This document shows, in pieces, positions 7,609-16,220 of a stretch of DNA of 64,000 bases (position 1 is the stretch's first letter; the number at the start of each line of letters is the position of its first letter). Where the stretch lies: assembly GCA_029212905.1 (NCBI GenBank), contig JARGPB010000015.1, positions 1-64,000 on the forward strand, written 5' to 3'. The translations under genes were made by a program, and so were the position numbers. Source of the DNA: Thalassovita sp. (lineage in GTDB: Bacteria > Pseudomonadota > Alphaproteobacteria > Rhodobacterales > Rhodobacteraceae). The notes under the pieces are model-generated. The model had not been told where the DNA came from, searched no databases, and saw only the letters and a program-made list of their open reading frames with translations.

Positions 7609-9336
7609 TTGCCCAAGGATACCACCTCCGCGTTACAGATCAGTATTGGTCAGGCCACATCGGCCGGGGCAAAACCGATCAATCAGGATTTCCATGGTGC
7701 GTTGGTACCCACAGGGCAAATCTTGGCGCTAAAGGGCGCGGTGCTGGCAATTGCCGACGGGATTTCCACCTCGGACCATAGTCACATCGCTTCGGAAACC
7801 GCCGTCAAGGCGCTGATGACCGACTACTACGCCACCCCCGATGCCTGGACCGTGAAAACCGCCGCCAGCCGCGTAATTGCCGCCACCAACAGCTGGCTTC
7901 ATGCGCAATCGGGATATGCTGGCATTTCGGACGCGGATCGCGGGCATGTCTGCACACTTGCCGCCCTCATCGTAAAAGCGCGCCATGCGCATCTTTTCCA
8001 TGTGGGTGACAGCCGGATCTGGCGCGTTTCCGGCAGCAGTCTGGAACCTCTGACCCAGGACCACCAAGTCGCATTGGGAGGTGGTGAAATCGTGTTATCC
8101 CGCGCCATTGGCGTGGGGCACAGCGTAGACATTGACTATAGCGCGCTACCGCTGGAACTCGGAGACACCTACCTTCTGACGACCGATGGCGTTCATGAAC
8201 ATTGGCACCCCAGACAGGTGGTTGAGTTGCTGCAAGGAGCGACCGATCTGAATGCCGCGGCCGCCCAAATCATTGAGGCCGCGCTGGCCTCGGGCAGCCC
8301 CGACAACCTGACCCTGCAAATCCTGCGAATTGAGTCCCTACCCGCTGCATCGGACCAATTTGATACAGGGATGCAGGCCCTGCCAGTCCCCGAACTGCCC
8401 AGCGACAATGCGCAGATCGATGGCTATACGGTCCTGCGCAAACTGCACGGCAATCACCGATCGCATATCTATCTGGCCAAGGCCCCCGGCGGTGACAAGG
8501 TTGCCCTGAAAATCCCGGCTGCGGACATGCGCGAGGACCGCGACGCGCTGCGCCGCTTTGTCATGGAAGAATGGGTTGCCCGGCGCCTGTCCAGCCCTCA
8601 TCTGCTGGGCGCGCCACTGAGTCAAAACGACCGCAAGAGCCTCTATGTCGTCACCGATTACATCGAAGGCCAGTCCCTGCGCCAATGGATGCGGGACAAC
8701 CCCAAACCCGAATTCGAGGATGTCCGCTCTATTCTGGAACAACTGATCCAGGGACTACGCGCCATGCACCGGCGTGAAATGCTGCACCAGGATTTGCGCC
8801 CCGAAAACATCATGATCACACGCGACGGCGTGGTGAAACTGATTGATTTCGGGTCTACCTATGTTGCTGGCGTGCAAGAGACCGCACCACATGTCGAAGA
8901 AGGCATTCTGGGCACGCTGCAATACACCGCCCCCGAATACTTCGCCAATGAACCCGTCAGTTGGCGCGCCGAGCTGTTTTCAGTCGGGGTGATTGCCTAT
9001 GAAATGCTGACTGGCGCGCTGCCCTATGGCACGCAGGTCAGCAAGGTGCGCAATGCCCGCGACAGGATGCGCCTGCGATACCGCAACGCCCGCGACGACG
9101 CTCACCCCATGCCCGAATGGCTGGACGAAGCCCTGCGCCGCGCGGTTCACCCTGATCCGATGCGCCGTCATGATGCGCTGTCCGAATTTACCGCCAACCT
9201 GCGCGCGCCCAGCCTGACGTACCGCACGCGCCACCGCAAACCGCTTGCCGAACGCGACCCCGAGCAGTTCTGGAAAACGGTTTCTGGTCTGCTGGCGATC
9301 CTTTGCATTCTTCTTGCAACGATGGCCCTGAACTAA
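7609..9336 (+). CDS. Fused PP2C phosphatase and Ser/Thr protein kinase
   Basis: The 575-residue product joins a PP2C-type phosphatase (about residues 1-245: INQDFHGA, AIADGIST, HVGDSR, GSPDNLT) to an eukaryotic-type kinase (about 265-535) with ATP-binding Lys301 in VALKIP, the catalytic loop HQDLRPEN (Asp395) and DFG at Asp413. A single hydrophobic helix at about 553-573 ends the protein, so both domains should face the cytoplasm from the membrane. The catalytic loop has Gln for the usual Arg and Arg for the usual Lys. The start is a TTG with a weak ribosome binding site and is uncertain. Its targets are unknown; the nir/cyn neighbours suggest nitrogen assimilation. Confidence 0.9.
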   Translation: MPKDTTSALQISIGQATSAGAKPINQDFHGALVPTGQILALKGAVLAIADGISTSDHSHIASETAVKALMTDYYATPDAWTVKTAASRVIAATNSWLHAQSGYAGISDADRGHVCTLAALIVKARHAHLFHVGDSRIWRVSGSSLEPLTQDHQVALGGGEIVLSRAIGVGHSVDIDYSALPLELGDTYLLTTDGVHEHWHPRQVVELLQGATDLNAAAAQIIEAALASGSPDNLTLQILRIESLPAASDQFDTGMQALPVPELPSDNAQIDGYTVLRKLHGNHRSHIYLAKAPGGDKVALKIPAADMREDRDALRRFVMEEWVARRLSSPHLLGAPLSQNDRKSLYVVTDYIEGQSLRQWMRDNPKPEFEDVRSILEQLIQGLRAMHRREMLHQDLRPENIMITRDGVVKLIDFGSTYVAGVQETAPHVEEGILGTLQYTAPEYFANEPVSWRAELFSVGVIAYEMLTGALPYGTQVSKVRNARDRMRLRYRNARDDAHPMPEWLDEALRRAVHPDPMRRHDALSEFTANLRAPSLTYRTRHRKPLAERDPEQFWKTVSGLLAILCILLATMALN

Positions 9337-9369
9337 CAGCCACATCCCCCAACAGGAAAGGAAATCCCC

Positions 9370-9813
9370 ATGATGACCAAAGACGACGTAGCCCTGATGA
9401 TCCTAGAGGCCAAGAAAACTGCGGGGCTGACCTGGGAAGGCATTGCAGAGAAAATCGACATGTCGCCTGTGTTCACCCATTCTGCCTGTGTGGGCATGAA
9501 CGCCTTTCCCCCGGAAAAAGCTGAGCTGCTGGTCGCAACGCTGGGCCTGCCGCAAGAAGCTGCTCTGGTTCTGTCGGAAAGCCCGAACAAGGTTTTCGCT
9601 CAGACAGTGCCCACTGACCCGTGCATCTATCGGTTCTATGAGATCGTCGGCGTATATGGCCCCACGCTAAAGGCGCTGATCCACGAAAAATTTGGCGACG
9701 GCATCATGTCCGCAATTGATTTTGAGATGTCGGTCGTCCGTGAACCGAATCCCAAAGGCGACCGGGTCAAGGTCGAGATGTCAGGCAAGTACCTGCAATA
9801 CAACGCTTGGTAA
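9370..9813 (+). CDS. cynS: Cyanase
   Basis: Cyanate hydratase, which turns cyanate plus bicarbonate into ammonia and CO2. The 147-residue length is typical. The three catalytic residues are present: Arg88 and Glu91 in IYRFYEIVGVYG, and Ser114 in GIMSAIDF. An N-terminal helical domain precedes the catalytic domain. It follows the kinase gene by 33 bp with AGGAAAGGAAA before the ATG, so the two may be cotranscribed. Together with nirBD it provides another ammonium source. Confidence 0.96.
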   Translation: MMTKDDVALMILEAKKTAGLTWEGIAEKIDMSPVFTHSACVGMNAFPPEKAELLVATLGLPQEAALVLSESPNKVFAQTVPTDPCIYRFYEIVGVYGPTLKALIHEKFGDGIMSAIDFEMSVVREPNPKGDRVKVEMSGKYLQYNAW

Positions 9814-9846
9814 CTGGGCGGGGCGACGGTCTCGTCGCGCTTAGAC

Positions 9847-9890
9847 CCTCGCCGCGGAGAGAGCGGCGGGGGCGGATTTGAGTATTTTTG
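9847..9890 (+). terminator. Probable terminator after cynS
   Basis: CCTCGCCGC (9847-9855) pairs with GCGGCGGGG (9863-9871) with one G-T pair, and the T-run of the following repeat comes 13 bp later. A second perfect 6-bp hairpin lies just upstream (9823-9838). The distance to the T-run is long for a classical terminator. Confidence 0.5.
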
Positions 9891-9901
9891 GCAAGATGAA
9901 A
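9880..9901 (+). repeat. 22-bp dispersed repeat, copy 1
   Basis: Begins GAGTATTTTT and ends CAAGATGAAA. An identical copy lies inverted at 48874-48895 and a copy with one change at 22138-22159. This copy is between the convergent genes cynS and hpaR. Confidence 0.8.
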
Positions 9902-9927
9902 CTAAGGGCACGCACAAGCGTGAACGC

Positions 9928-10383
9928 TTAGCGGGTTGTGTCGCGTTCGAGCATGTCCAGCTCGTTCAGGAGATCAAGAAGCGCTTCGAGCTTTTCGGAA
10001 CCGAAGCTTTCTTGGAGCCAGACATTCAACTGTTGGCTTTCTTGCAGGTTATCCTGGATGAGCTGACCGCCACTATCTGTGATGCTGACCAGTTGCTTGC
10101 GCCGGTCCGTCGGATGAGGCGCGCGCGAGATCAGTTTCTTGCCTTCCAGCGTCTGCAAGATCCGAGTGAGCGACGGTAAAAGCAGACAGGATCGCTCGGC
10201 GATTTCGGTTGGGTCCAGCGTGCCGCATTCATTCAGCACCCGGAGCACACGCCATTGCTGTTCGGTTACCCCAACATCCGCCAGCATCGAGCGGATCGGC
10301 CCCATGACTTTTTCGCGCGCACGGAGCAATGCAATCGGCAACGAGCGATTCGTTTCAGGTGTCGGTGTATTTCGTGCGTCCAT
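9928..10383 (-). CDS. hpaR: MarR-family regulator, HpaR type
   Basis: Winged-helix repressor of 151 residues. The MarR core runs from about residue 35 to 115 (VTEQQWRVLRVL, TEIAERSCLLLPSLTRIL, HPTDRRKQLVSIT). The LPIALLRARE N-terminus and CLLLPSLTRIL helix match regulators of homoprotocatechuate degradation (HpaR). No hpa catabolic genes are in the window, so either they lie elsewhere or the regulator has another target. An inverted repeat 64 bp upstream could be its own operator. Confidence 0.8.
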   Translation of the reverse strand: MDARNTPTPETNRSLPIALLRAREKVMGPIRSMLADVGVTEQQWRVLRVLNECGTLDPTEIAERSCLLLPSLTRILQTLEGKKLISRAPHPTDRRKQLVSITDSGGQLIQDNLQESQQLNVWLQESFGSEKLEALLDLLNELDMLERDTTR

Positions 10384-10446
10384 ACCCTTCTTTGCCCGTG
10401 TTTTTAGGGGCTGACAATATGGGGGCTTGACGCAGGCTTAAAATAT

Positions 10447-10478
10447 ACCTCGCACGATATGCGAAATACGCGCGAGGT
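10447..10478. promoter_or_regulatory. Inverted repeat upstream of hpaR, candidate operator
   Basis: ACCTCGC (10447-10453) and GCGAGGT (10472-10478) are perfect inverted arms 18 bp apart. Within them lies a TATATT on the minus strand that could serve as the -10 box of hpaR. MarR proteins often repress their own gene from such dyads. The assignment is inference. Confidence 0.45.
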
Positions 10479-10546
10479 TACCACCGAGCATTTGAGGCCG
10501 TCCGGCACCCGCAGACCAACGTCATTTGCCCTCGTTTCTGAAACGC

Positions 10547-11518
10547 TTAGGGGCGCTGACCGAACCCGGCCAGCCCCCCCAGGCGCAAACGCTGCAATAC
10601 TGCGTCCAGCGCCAAGGGAACCACGATGCCCATCAACGTTCCCAGCACCAGATGCGGCCATATCTCAGCGACCCCCAGCTTCAACAATGCGGCACGCGTT
10701 CCTGCCGTCAGAATGATGTGGACCAGATAGATGGGCATTGTCCGCTGCCCTAGCCACGCCAAAGCGCGCCCCGTTTTGCTGTCACCAATCCGGGCCAAAG
10801 CGCCGACAAACCCCAACACCGCCACCAGTGCGGTTAGCTGGAACCAGCGCGCATCGTTGCCATCGCGGAAATGCAACAGCTCGGCCAGGCAAAAGAGCAC
10901 CAGTGCGAGCACGAACGGCAGGACCTGTCGGCTGGTCAGGCTTGCGCGCATCGGGGCCAAGATAACCCCAATCAGAAAGTACGGTGCATTTTCGATGATT
11001 GTCACAGCGCGGCCCGGATCCAGCCCCAGCAGGAACACTGAAACAGCCGCCACAGCCAGCGCGAACAAGAGCACCCGCGACACTGCGGGCGCCGCGCGTT
11101 GCACCACATACGCAACGACCTGCAACACGAACAACGCCCACAAGAACCAGAACACGCTTTTGACCGGAACGGGATAGGCCAGAACGTCCAGCGGCCCCAC
11201 CACACCGCGATCCACCCCCTGCCCTGAAATCCACAGCGCCGCTCCTTCGATCCAGCTCCATAGCAGCAGAGGCCACAAAAGCGTCTGCACCTTTTGCCAG
11301 GCAAAATGGCCCGGTGCAGCGCGGGACGAAAAGAACAGCCCCGAGACAAAGAAGAATACCGGCATGTGGAACAGGTAGATGGCGGATTCTACGGTCTGAA
11401 AAAGGGTTGGGCTGGCGATCAGCCCGGCCCCGTTCAGGCCCAACCAGACATGTCCGAACACCACAAGGATGATGGCCGCGCCTTTGACTGCGTCGAACCC
11501 ATATTCACGTTGCGCCAT
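10547..11518 (-). CDS. Membrane acyltransferase (acyltransferase-3 family)
   Basis: Integral membrane acyltransferase related to fucose 4-O-acetylase-like proteins, expected to transfer an acyl group to a surface sugar. The 323-residue protein begins with the family's FDAVKGAAIILVVFGHVW, followed by LFHMPVFFFVSGLFF and about eight further hydrophobic segments. The ATG at 11518 has GGGGACAGG just upstream; an ATG seven codons earlier is less well placed. The acceptor is unknown and no polysaccharide genes are nearby. It is divergent from the FAD oxidoreductase gene. Confidence 0.82.
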   Translation of the reverse strand: MAQREYGFDAVKGAAIILVVFGHVWLGLNGAGLIASPTLFQTVESAIYLFHMPVFFFVSGLFFSSRAAPGHFAWQKVQTLLWPLLLWSWIEGAALWISGQGVDRGVVGPLDVLAYPVPVKSVFWFLWALFVLQVVAYVVQRAAPAVSRVLLFALAVAAVSVFLLGLDPGRAVTIIENAPYFLIGVILAPMRASLTSRQVLPFVLALVLFCLAELLHFRDGNDARWFQLTALVAVLGFVGALARIGDSKTGRALAWLGQRTMPIYLVHIILTAGTRAALLKLGVAEIWPHLVLGTLMGIVVPLALDAVLQRLRLGGLAGFGQRP

Positions 11519-11635
11519 ACCTGTCCCCGATTTGTACACTACTCAGCATCGTCGCAGGTTTCCCCAAGGGTCAACCCGCAATCACTGGACAAGCTGCTCT
11601 GTCCCGGTCAAAAAGTTCGCAGAGTGAGGGGCATC

Positions 11636-13036
11636 ATGATCGAAAAACTGACGCAGATTGTTGGGACGGCCAATGTGCTGACGGGGCAGGACACCGCGAA
11701 ATGGTCCCGCGATTGGATCGGAAGCTATTCTTACACGCCTATGGCCGTTGTGCGCCCCGGCACGACCTCCGAGGTTTCTCAGATCGTAAAGCTGGCCAAT
11801 GAAACGGGCACACCCGTGGTGCCTGTGTCTGGCAATACTGGCCTGGCGGGCGGCGCTCAGGCCGAGGGCGCGATCATGCTGTCGGTGGACCGGATGAACG
11901 CAATCCGCGAGATCCGCCCTGCCGCACGGATCGCGATTGTCGAGGCAGGCGTGATCCTATCCGCCGTCCATGACGCGACAGAGGCCGAAGGGCTAATTTT
12001 CCCGCTGACTTTTGGAGCGAAAGGCTCGGCCATGATTGGCGGCGTTTTGTCCACCAATGCGGGGGGCTCGAACGTGCTGCGCTATGGCAATACGCGCGAT
12101 CTGGTGCTGGGCATCGAAGCCGTCCTGCCCAATGGCGACATCATGAATATCATGTCTGAACTGCACAAAGACAACTCTGGCTACAACCTCAAGCACCTGT
12201 TGATCGGGGCCGAAGGCACATTGGGCATCATCACCGCCGCCGTGCTGAAACTGCACCCCAAACCGCGCGCCTATGCCACCGCGATGGTGGCAGCCCCCAG
12301 CCTGCCCGCTGCCTTGGATCTACTGAACCGGCTGCAAGAGGCCACCGGCGGTGCGGTCGAGGCATTTGAATATATGCCCCGCCACCACATCGAGATTCAC
12401 AAAAGCATCAGCCCGAACACCCGCGAGCCCTTTGATGCCCCATATGAGATAAACCTGCTGGTCGAGGTCGGCGCCACCTCGCCGCGCGATTCAACCCCTG
12501 GCCCGGACGGCCAGGTCCCCGTCTCGGCGTATCTGGAACAGGTTCTGGCCGAGATGTTCGAGGAAGGCGCAGTTCTGGACGCCGCTGTCGCCCAAACCGA
12601 AGCACAGCGCCGCGAGATGTGGGAGCGCCGCGAGGCTGCGGCCGAAATCGCCATGTCCAACCCGCCTGTTGTCAGCAATGACATTGCGGTACCGTTGGAC
12701 AAGGTTGCAACCTTTCTGGACATCATGGAAACCCGTCTACCCCAGGTCGCCCCCAATGCCCGACCAATCATTGTCGCGCACCTTGGAGACGGAAACATCC
12801 ACTATACCGTCTGGCCCGGATCACAGGACCCTGCGGTATTGGACGCCATCATGGAGGCCGTCGAAGACGAGGTTCTGACCCTGGGCGGAAGCTTCTCAGC
12901 CGAACATGGAATTGGCACGTCCAAGCTCGCGTCGATGCGACGTCGCAAGAACCCGGCTGCGTTGCAAGCCATGCGCGCGATCAAAACCGCGCTGGACCCC
13001 AACAACATCCTGAACCCCGGAAAGCTGCTGCCTTAA
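11636..13036 (+). CDS. FAD-binding oxidoreductase, D-2-hydroxyglutarate/D-lactate dehydrogenase type
   Basis: The 466-residue protein has a PCMH-type FAD domain (VVPVSGNTGLAGGA at about residue 60, GAKGSAMIGGVLSTNAGG at about 125, LLIGAEGTLGIIT) and a C-terminal FAD-linked oxidase domain with the VAHLGDGNIHYTVWPG and SFSAEHGIGTSK motifs. These are typical of D-2-hydroxyacid dehydrogenases of the GlcD/D2HGDH group, which pass electrons to a flavoprotein or quinone. The ATG at 11636 has GAGGGG seven bases upstream; a much longer frame extends upstream but overlaps the divergent gene. The stop TAA overlaps the hemC stop on the other strand. Confidence 0.87.
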   Translation: MIEKLTQIVGTANVLTGQDTAKWSRDWIGSYSYTPMAVVRPGTTSEVSQIVKLANETGTPVVPVSGNTGLAGGAQAEGAIMLSVDRMNAIREIRPAARIAIVEAGVILSAVHDATEAEGLIFPLTFGAKGSAMIGGVLSTNAGGSNVLRYGNTRDLVLGIEAVLPNGDIMNIMSELHKDNSGYNLKHLLIGAEGTLGIITAAVLKLHPKPRAYATAMVAAPSLPAALDLLNRLQEATGGAVEAFEYMPRHHIEIHKSISPNTREPFDAPYEINLLVEVGATSPRDSTPGPDGQVPVSAYLEQVLAEMFEEGAVLDAAVAQTEAQRREMWERREAAAEIAMSNPPVVSNDIAVPLDKVATFLDIMETRLPQVAPNARPIIVAHLGDGNIHYTVWPGSQDPAVLDAIMEAVEDEVLTLGGSFSAEHGIGTSKLASMRRRKNPAALQAMRAIKTALDPNNILNPGKLLP

Positions 13037-13989
13037 CGCCAGCTAAAGAAGTCCGGCCCGGCCTGCGCCAGCATATCACGCGCCATGTCCTGTCCCAGCT
13101 TCGCGCCGTCCTCAATGGGACAGGTGCGATCCTCGGCGATCACCTCGGATCCGTCGGGACGCAGCACTTCGCCACGCAAACGCAGGGTACCGCCGTCCAA
13201 TTCCGCCAGACCGGCAATCGGGGTCTCGCAAGACCCGTCCAGCGCCGCCAGAAAGGCCCGCTCGGCCGTCAGGCGTTGGCCGGTCACGCTGTCGTGCAGC
13301 GCCTCTAGCAATGTTGCGGTATTGGTATCGCTCATCCGGCGTTCGATCCCGATGGTGCCTTGGGCCACAGCGGGCAGCATATCATCAGGTTCCATGGTCG
13401 AGCGCGCAACATCCGCCATGCCCAAACGATTCAGCCCGGCCATCGCCAAGAAAGTTGCATCCGCAACACCATCCCCCAGTTTCTTCATTCGCGTCTGCAC
13501 GTTCCCACGGAATTCCACCACCTTCAGGTGCGGGAAGCGATGCAACAACTGCGCCCGGCGACGCAAGGACGAGCTACCCACTTCGGCGCCTTCGGGCAGA
13601 TCCGCCAGCGTGTCCACCTTAAGCGACACAAAGGCATCGCGCACGTCCTCGCGCGGAAGATAGCAATCCAGAACCAGCCCTTCGGGTTGCAATACCGGCA
13701 TGTCCTTCATCGAGTGAACAGCAATGTCGATTCCACCGTCCAGCATGGCTTGTTCGATCTCGCGGGTGAACAGCCCCTTGCCGCCAATGGTTTTCAGCGG
13801 CTGGTCCGCGTCGATCAGGCGCTGGTTGTCGCCGGTCGTATGGATCACCACGATTTCAAACGCCTCGGGCGGCAGATCAAAGGCTTTGGCCAGTCTATCA
13901 CGCGTCTCATGTGCCTGCGCCAAAGCAAGCGGAGAACCACGGGTGCCGATTTTCAGCGGTGCAGCGGGGGTGGGCAGGGTCAATGTCAT
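13033..13989 (-). CDS. hemC: Porphobilinogen deaminase (hydroxymethylbilane synthase)
   Basis: Joins four porphobilinogens into hydroxymethylbilane in the haem, sirohaem and cobalamin pathway. The 318-residue product has LKIGTRGSPLALAQAHETR, KTIGGKGLFTREIEQAML, the substrate-binding SSSLRRRAQLL, and the dipyrromethane cofactor cysteine (about residue 254) in DGSCETPIAG. I use the ATG at 13989; one four codons earlier (14001) is possible and neither has a strong ribosome binding site. It is divergent from hemE across about 100 bp, an arrangement common in this family. Confidence 0.95.
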   Translation of the reverse strand: MTLTLPTPAAPLKIGTRGSPLALAQAHETRDRLAKAFDLPPEAFEIVVIHTTGDNQRLIDADQPLKTIGGKGLFTREIEQAMLDGGIDIAVHSMKDMPVLQPEGLVLDCYLPREDVRDAFVSLKVDTLADLPEGAEVGSSSLRRRAQLLHRFPHLKVVEFRGNVQTRMKKLGDGVADATFLAMAGLNRLGMADVARSTMEPDDMLPAVAQGTIGIERRMSDTNTATLLEALHDSVTGQRLTAERAFLAALDGSCETPIAGLAELDGGTLRLRGEVLRPDGSEVIAEDRTCPIEDGAKLGQDMARDMLAQAGPDFFSWR

Positions 13990-14088
13990 GCGCCCAGCCA
14001 TAATCGCGGCGTGTTGTCCTGACAAGCACCCGATGCTTGACATCTTGTCGCCATGGGGGGACGAACCACGGGAACGAAAGGAATTCCG

Positions 14089-15123
14089 ATGTCCGAACAG
14101 AAAAAAATCTTGCGCGCGCTGGCGGGTGAAACGCTGGAGACACCCCCTATCTGGATGATGCGTCAGGCCGGACGGTACCTGCCCGAATACCGGGCCACCC
14201 GTGCGCAGGCAGGCGATTTTCTGTCGCTGTGCTATAACAGCGAACTGGCCGCCGAGGTCACGTTGCAACCAATCCGCCGCTATGGGTTCGATGCTGCGAT
14301 CCTGTTTGCCGACATCCTGCTGTTGCCGCAGGCCTTGGGCGCGGATTTGTGGTTCGTGACTGGAGAAGGCCCGCGGCTATCCACCACGACGACCGCAGAT
14401 CAGCTGGCCGCACTCAAAGACAAGGATGCGATTCACGAGGTTCTGAACCCGATTTATGACACCGTCGGCATCCTGTCGCGAGAATTACCCAAAGAAACCA
14501 CGCTGATCGGTTTTGCCGGCGCGCCCTGGACCGTTGCCACCTATATGATCGCTGGCCGCGGCACCAAGGACCAAGGGCCTGCCCACGCGCTGAAAGCCGA
14601 AAACCGCGCCGTGTTCGAAGGGATCATCGACCTGCTGACCGTCTCGACCATCGAATACCTGTCCAAACAGATCGAAGCCGGGGCCGAAGTGGTCAAACTG
14701 TTCGACAGCTGGGCCGGATCCCTGAAGGGCGAGGACTTCAACCGCTACGCGCTGGAACCCGCCAAAAAAATCATAGCCGCCTTGAAAGAGCGCCACCCCG
14801 ACACGCCCATCATCGCCTTCCCACGCGAAGCGGGCGACAATTACATCGGGTTTGCCAAGGCCACTGGCGCGGATTGTGTGGCCGTTGACAATTCCGTAGC
14901 GGCGGAATGGGTGGCCGAGCACGTTCAACCCGATGGCTGTGTTCAGGGCAACCTGGCCTCACGCCATATGGTGACCGGCGGACAGGCGCTGGTGGATGAT
15001 ACCCGCCGGATCGTGAAGGCTCTGTCCGGTGGGCCGCATATCTTCAATCTGGGTCACGGAATTACCCCGGATGCGGATCCGGAAAATGTTCAGTTGATGA
15101 TTGAAACCGTGCGCGAAGCTTAA
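14089..15123 (+). CDS. hemE: Uroporphyrinogen decarboxylase
   Basis: Removes four carboxyl groups from uroporphyrinogen III to give coproporphyrinogen III, in the cytoplasm. The 344-residue protein carries the signatures PPIWMMRQAGRYLPEYR and GFAGAPWTVATYMIAGRG, with the catalytic Asp in ILFADIL and HGITPDADPEN near the end. The ATG at 14089 follows AAAGGAATTCCG. The gene is followed by a cluster of hairpins and the convergent hemF, so three haem steps lie within 3.2 kb. Confidence 0.97.
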   Translation: MSEQKKILRALAGETLETPPIWMMRQAGRYLPEYRATRAQAGDFLSLCYNSELAAEVTLQPIRRYGFDAAILFADILLLPQALGADLWFVTGEGPRLSTTTTADQLAALKDKDAIHEVLNPIYDTVGILSRELPKETTLIGFAGAPWTVATYMIAGRGTKDQGPAHALKAENRAVFEGIIDLLTVSTIEYLSKQIEAGAEVVKLFDSWAGSLKGEDFNRYALEPAKKIIAALKERHPDTPIIAFPREAGDNYIGFAKATGADCVAVDNSVAAEWVAEHVQPDGCVQGNLASRHMVTGGQALVDDTRRIVKALSGGPHIFNLGHGITPDADPENVQLMIETVREA

Positions 15124-15131
15124 TCCGGTGG

Positions 15132-15248
15132 AGCGCGCAAGCGCGCGCTGAATGAGCCCTTCGGGCGGAATGGGGGCAATGCCCCCAAACCCCGAGGCGT
15201 TTTCCAAAGGAAAACACCGAGATAAACCTGCGTGCCCGGAACGGGCAC
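15132..15248. repeat. Cluster of perfect hairpins between hemE and hemF
   Basis: The gap between these convergent genes holds several perfect inverted repeats: GCGCGC stems near 15132-15149, GCCC/GGGC around 15156-15166, TGGGGGC/GCCCCCA (15171-15187), GTTTTCC/GGAAAAC (15199-15215) and GTGCCCG/CGGGCAC (15232-15248). None has a clear U-tract. It may act as a two-way transcription end or mRNA stabiliser; this is inference. Confidence 0.6.
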
Positions 15249-15257
15249 ACAATCGGA

Positions 15258-16151
15258 TTAAGTCCACTTGGCCAATGGCGGAAGGCTCATGAGAACCGCA
15301 TTCGCGTCATGTCCTGTCTCTAGGCCAAATTTGGTCCCCCGATCATACACCAGGTTATATTCTGCATAGAGACCACGATGCACCAGCTGTGCTTCTTTGT
15401 CGGCCTCGGTCCAAGGCATATTCCGCCGCTTTTCAGTCACAGGAACAAAGGCTGGTAGGAACGCCCGCCCCACGTCCTGAATAAAGGCAAAATCAGTTTC
15501 CCAGTCCCCGGAATTGTGGTCGTCCAGGAAAATCCCACCGACGCCACGCGCACGCCCGCGATGAGGCACATAGAAATACTCGTCCGCCCATTCTTTGAAG
15601 CGCGGATAGAATCCAGCGTCATGCTTATCGCAATGCTCTTTCTGGACGGCGTGGAAATGCGCGGTGTCTTCTTCATATTCAAGGCAGGGATTTAGATCTG
15701 AACCACCACCAAACCACCAGGCATGAGGCGTCCAGAACATCCGTGTATTCATATGAACGGCGGGCGTATGCGGGTTCTGCATATGCGCAACCAAGCTGAT
15801 ACCGCTGGCCCAGAACCGAGGATCATCCTTCATCCCGGGGATTCCCTTGCGCGCAGCCATTGCGGCCTGCGCCCGGTCGCCCAACTGCCCATAGACCGTA
15901 GAAATATTCACACCGACCTTTTCGAACACGCGGCCTCCGCGCATCACGCTCATCAGGCCACCACCCGCATCCGAGCCATCCTCGGACGAACGGGTCGTCT
16001 CGCTGACTTCGAACCGGCCCGCAGGCTTATCGGCATATGGGCCTGTGGTTTGGCTGTCTTCCAGCGCTTCGAAACTGGCAACGATTTGGTCACGCAGAGA
16101 ACGGAACCACGCACTGGCGCGGGCTTTTTGGTCAGAGAATTGGTCGGTCAT
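15258..16151 (-). CDS. hemF: Aerobic coproporphyrinogen III oxidase
   Basis: Oxygen-dependent conversion of coproporphyrinogen III to protoporphyrinogen IX. The 297-residue product shows VHMNTRMFW, WWFGGGSDLNPCLEYEEDTAHFH, HRGRARGVGGIFLDD and the family-typical YNLVYDRGTKFGLETG. The ATG at 16151 (MTDQFSDQ) follows AGGGGCCCAGG; a frame open 14 codons further has no support. The oxygen-independent counterpart hemN is also in the window, so the cell can make haem with or without oxygen. Confidence 0.96.
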   Translation of the reverse strand: MTDQFSDQKARASAWFRSLRDQIVASFEALEDSQTTGPYADKPAGRFEVSETTRSSEDGSDAGGGLMSVMRGGRVFEKVGVNISTVYGQLGDRAQAAMAARKGIPGMKDDPRFWASGISLVAHMQNPHTPAVHMNTRMFWTPHAWWFGGGSDLNPCLEYEEDTAHFHAVQKEHCDKHDAGFYPRFKEWADEYFYVPHRGRARGVGGIFLDDHNSGDWETDFAFIQDVGRAFLPAFVPVTEKRRNMPWTEADKEAQLVHRGLYAEYNLVYDRGTKFGLETGHDANAVLMSLPPLAKWT

Positions 16152-16220
16152 CCTGGGCCCCTGTTGGTCTATGACGTCAGACCTAACAGGCACGACGCGC
16201 CAGCGCCACTCCCTGCGGCA

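Noticed and set aside
14030..14070. TTGACA at 14037 as a hemE promoter
   Set aside because: No acceptable -10 sequence at 16-18 bp downstream.
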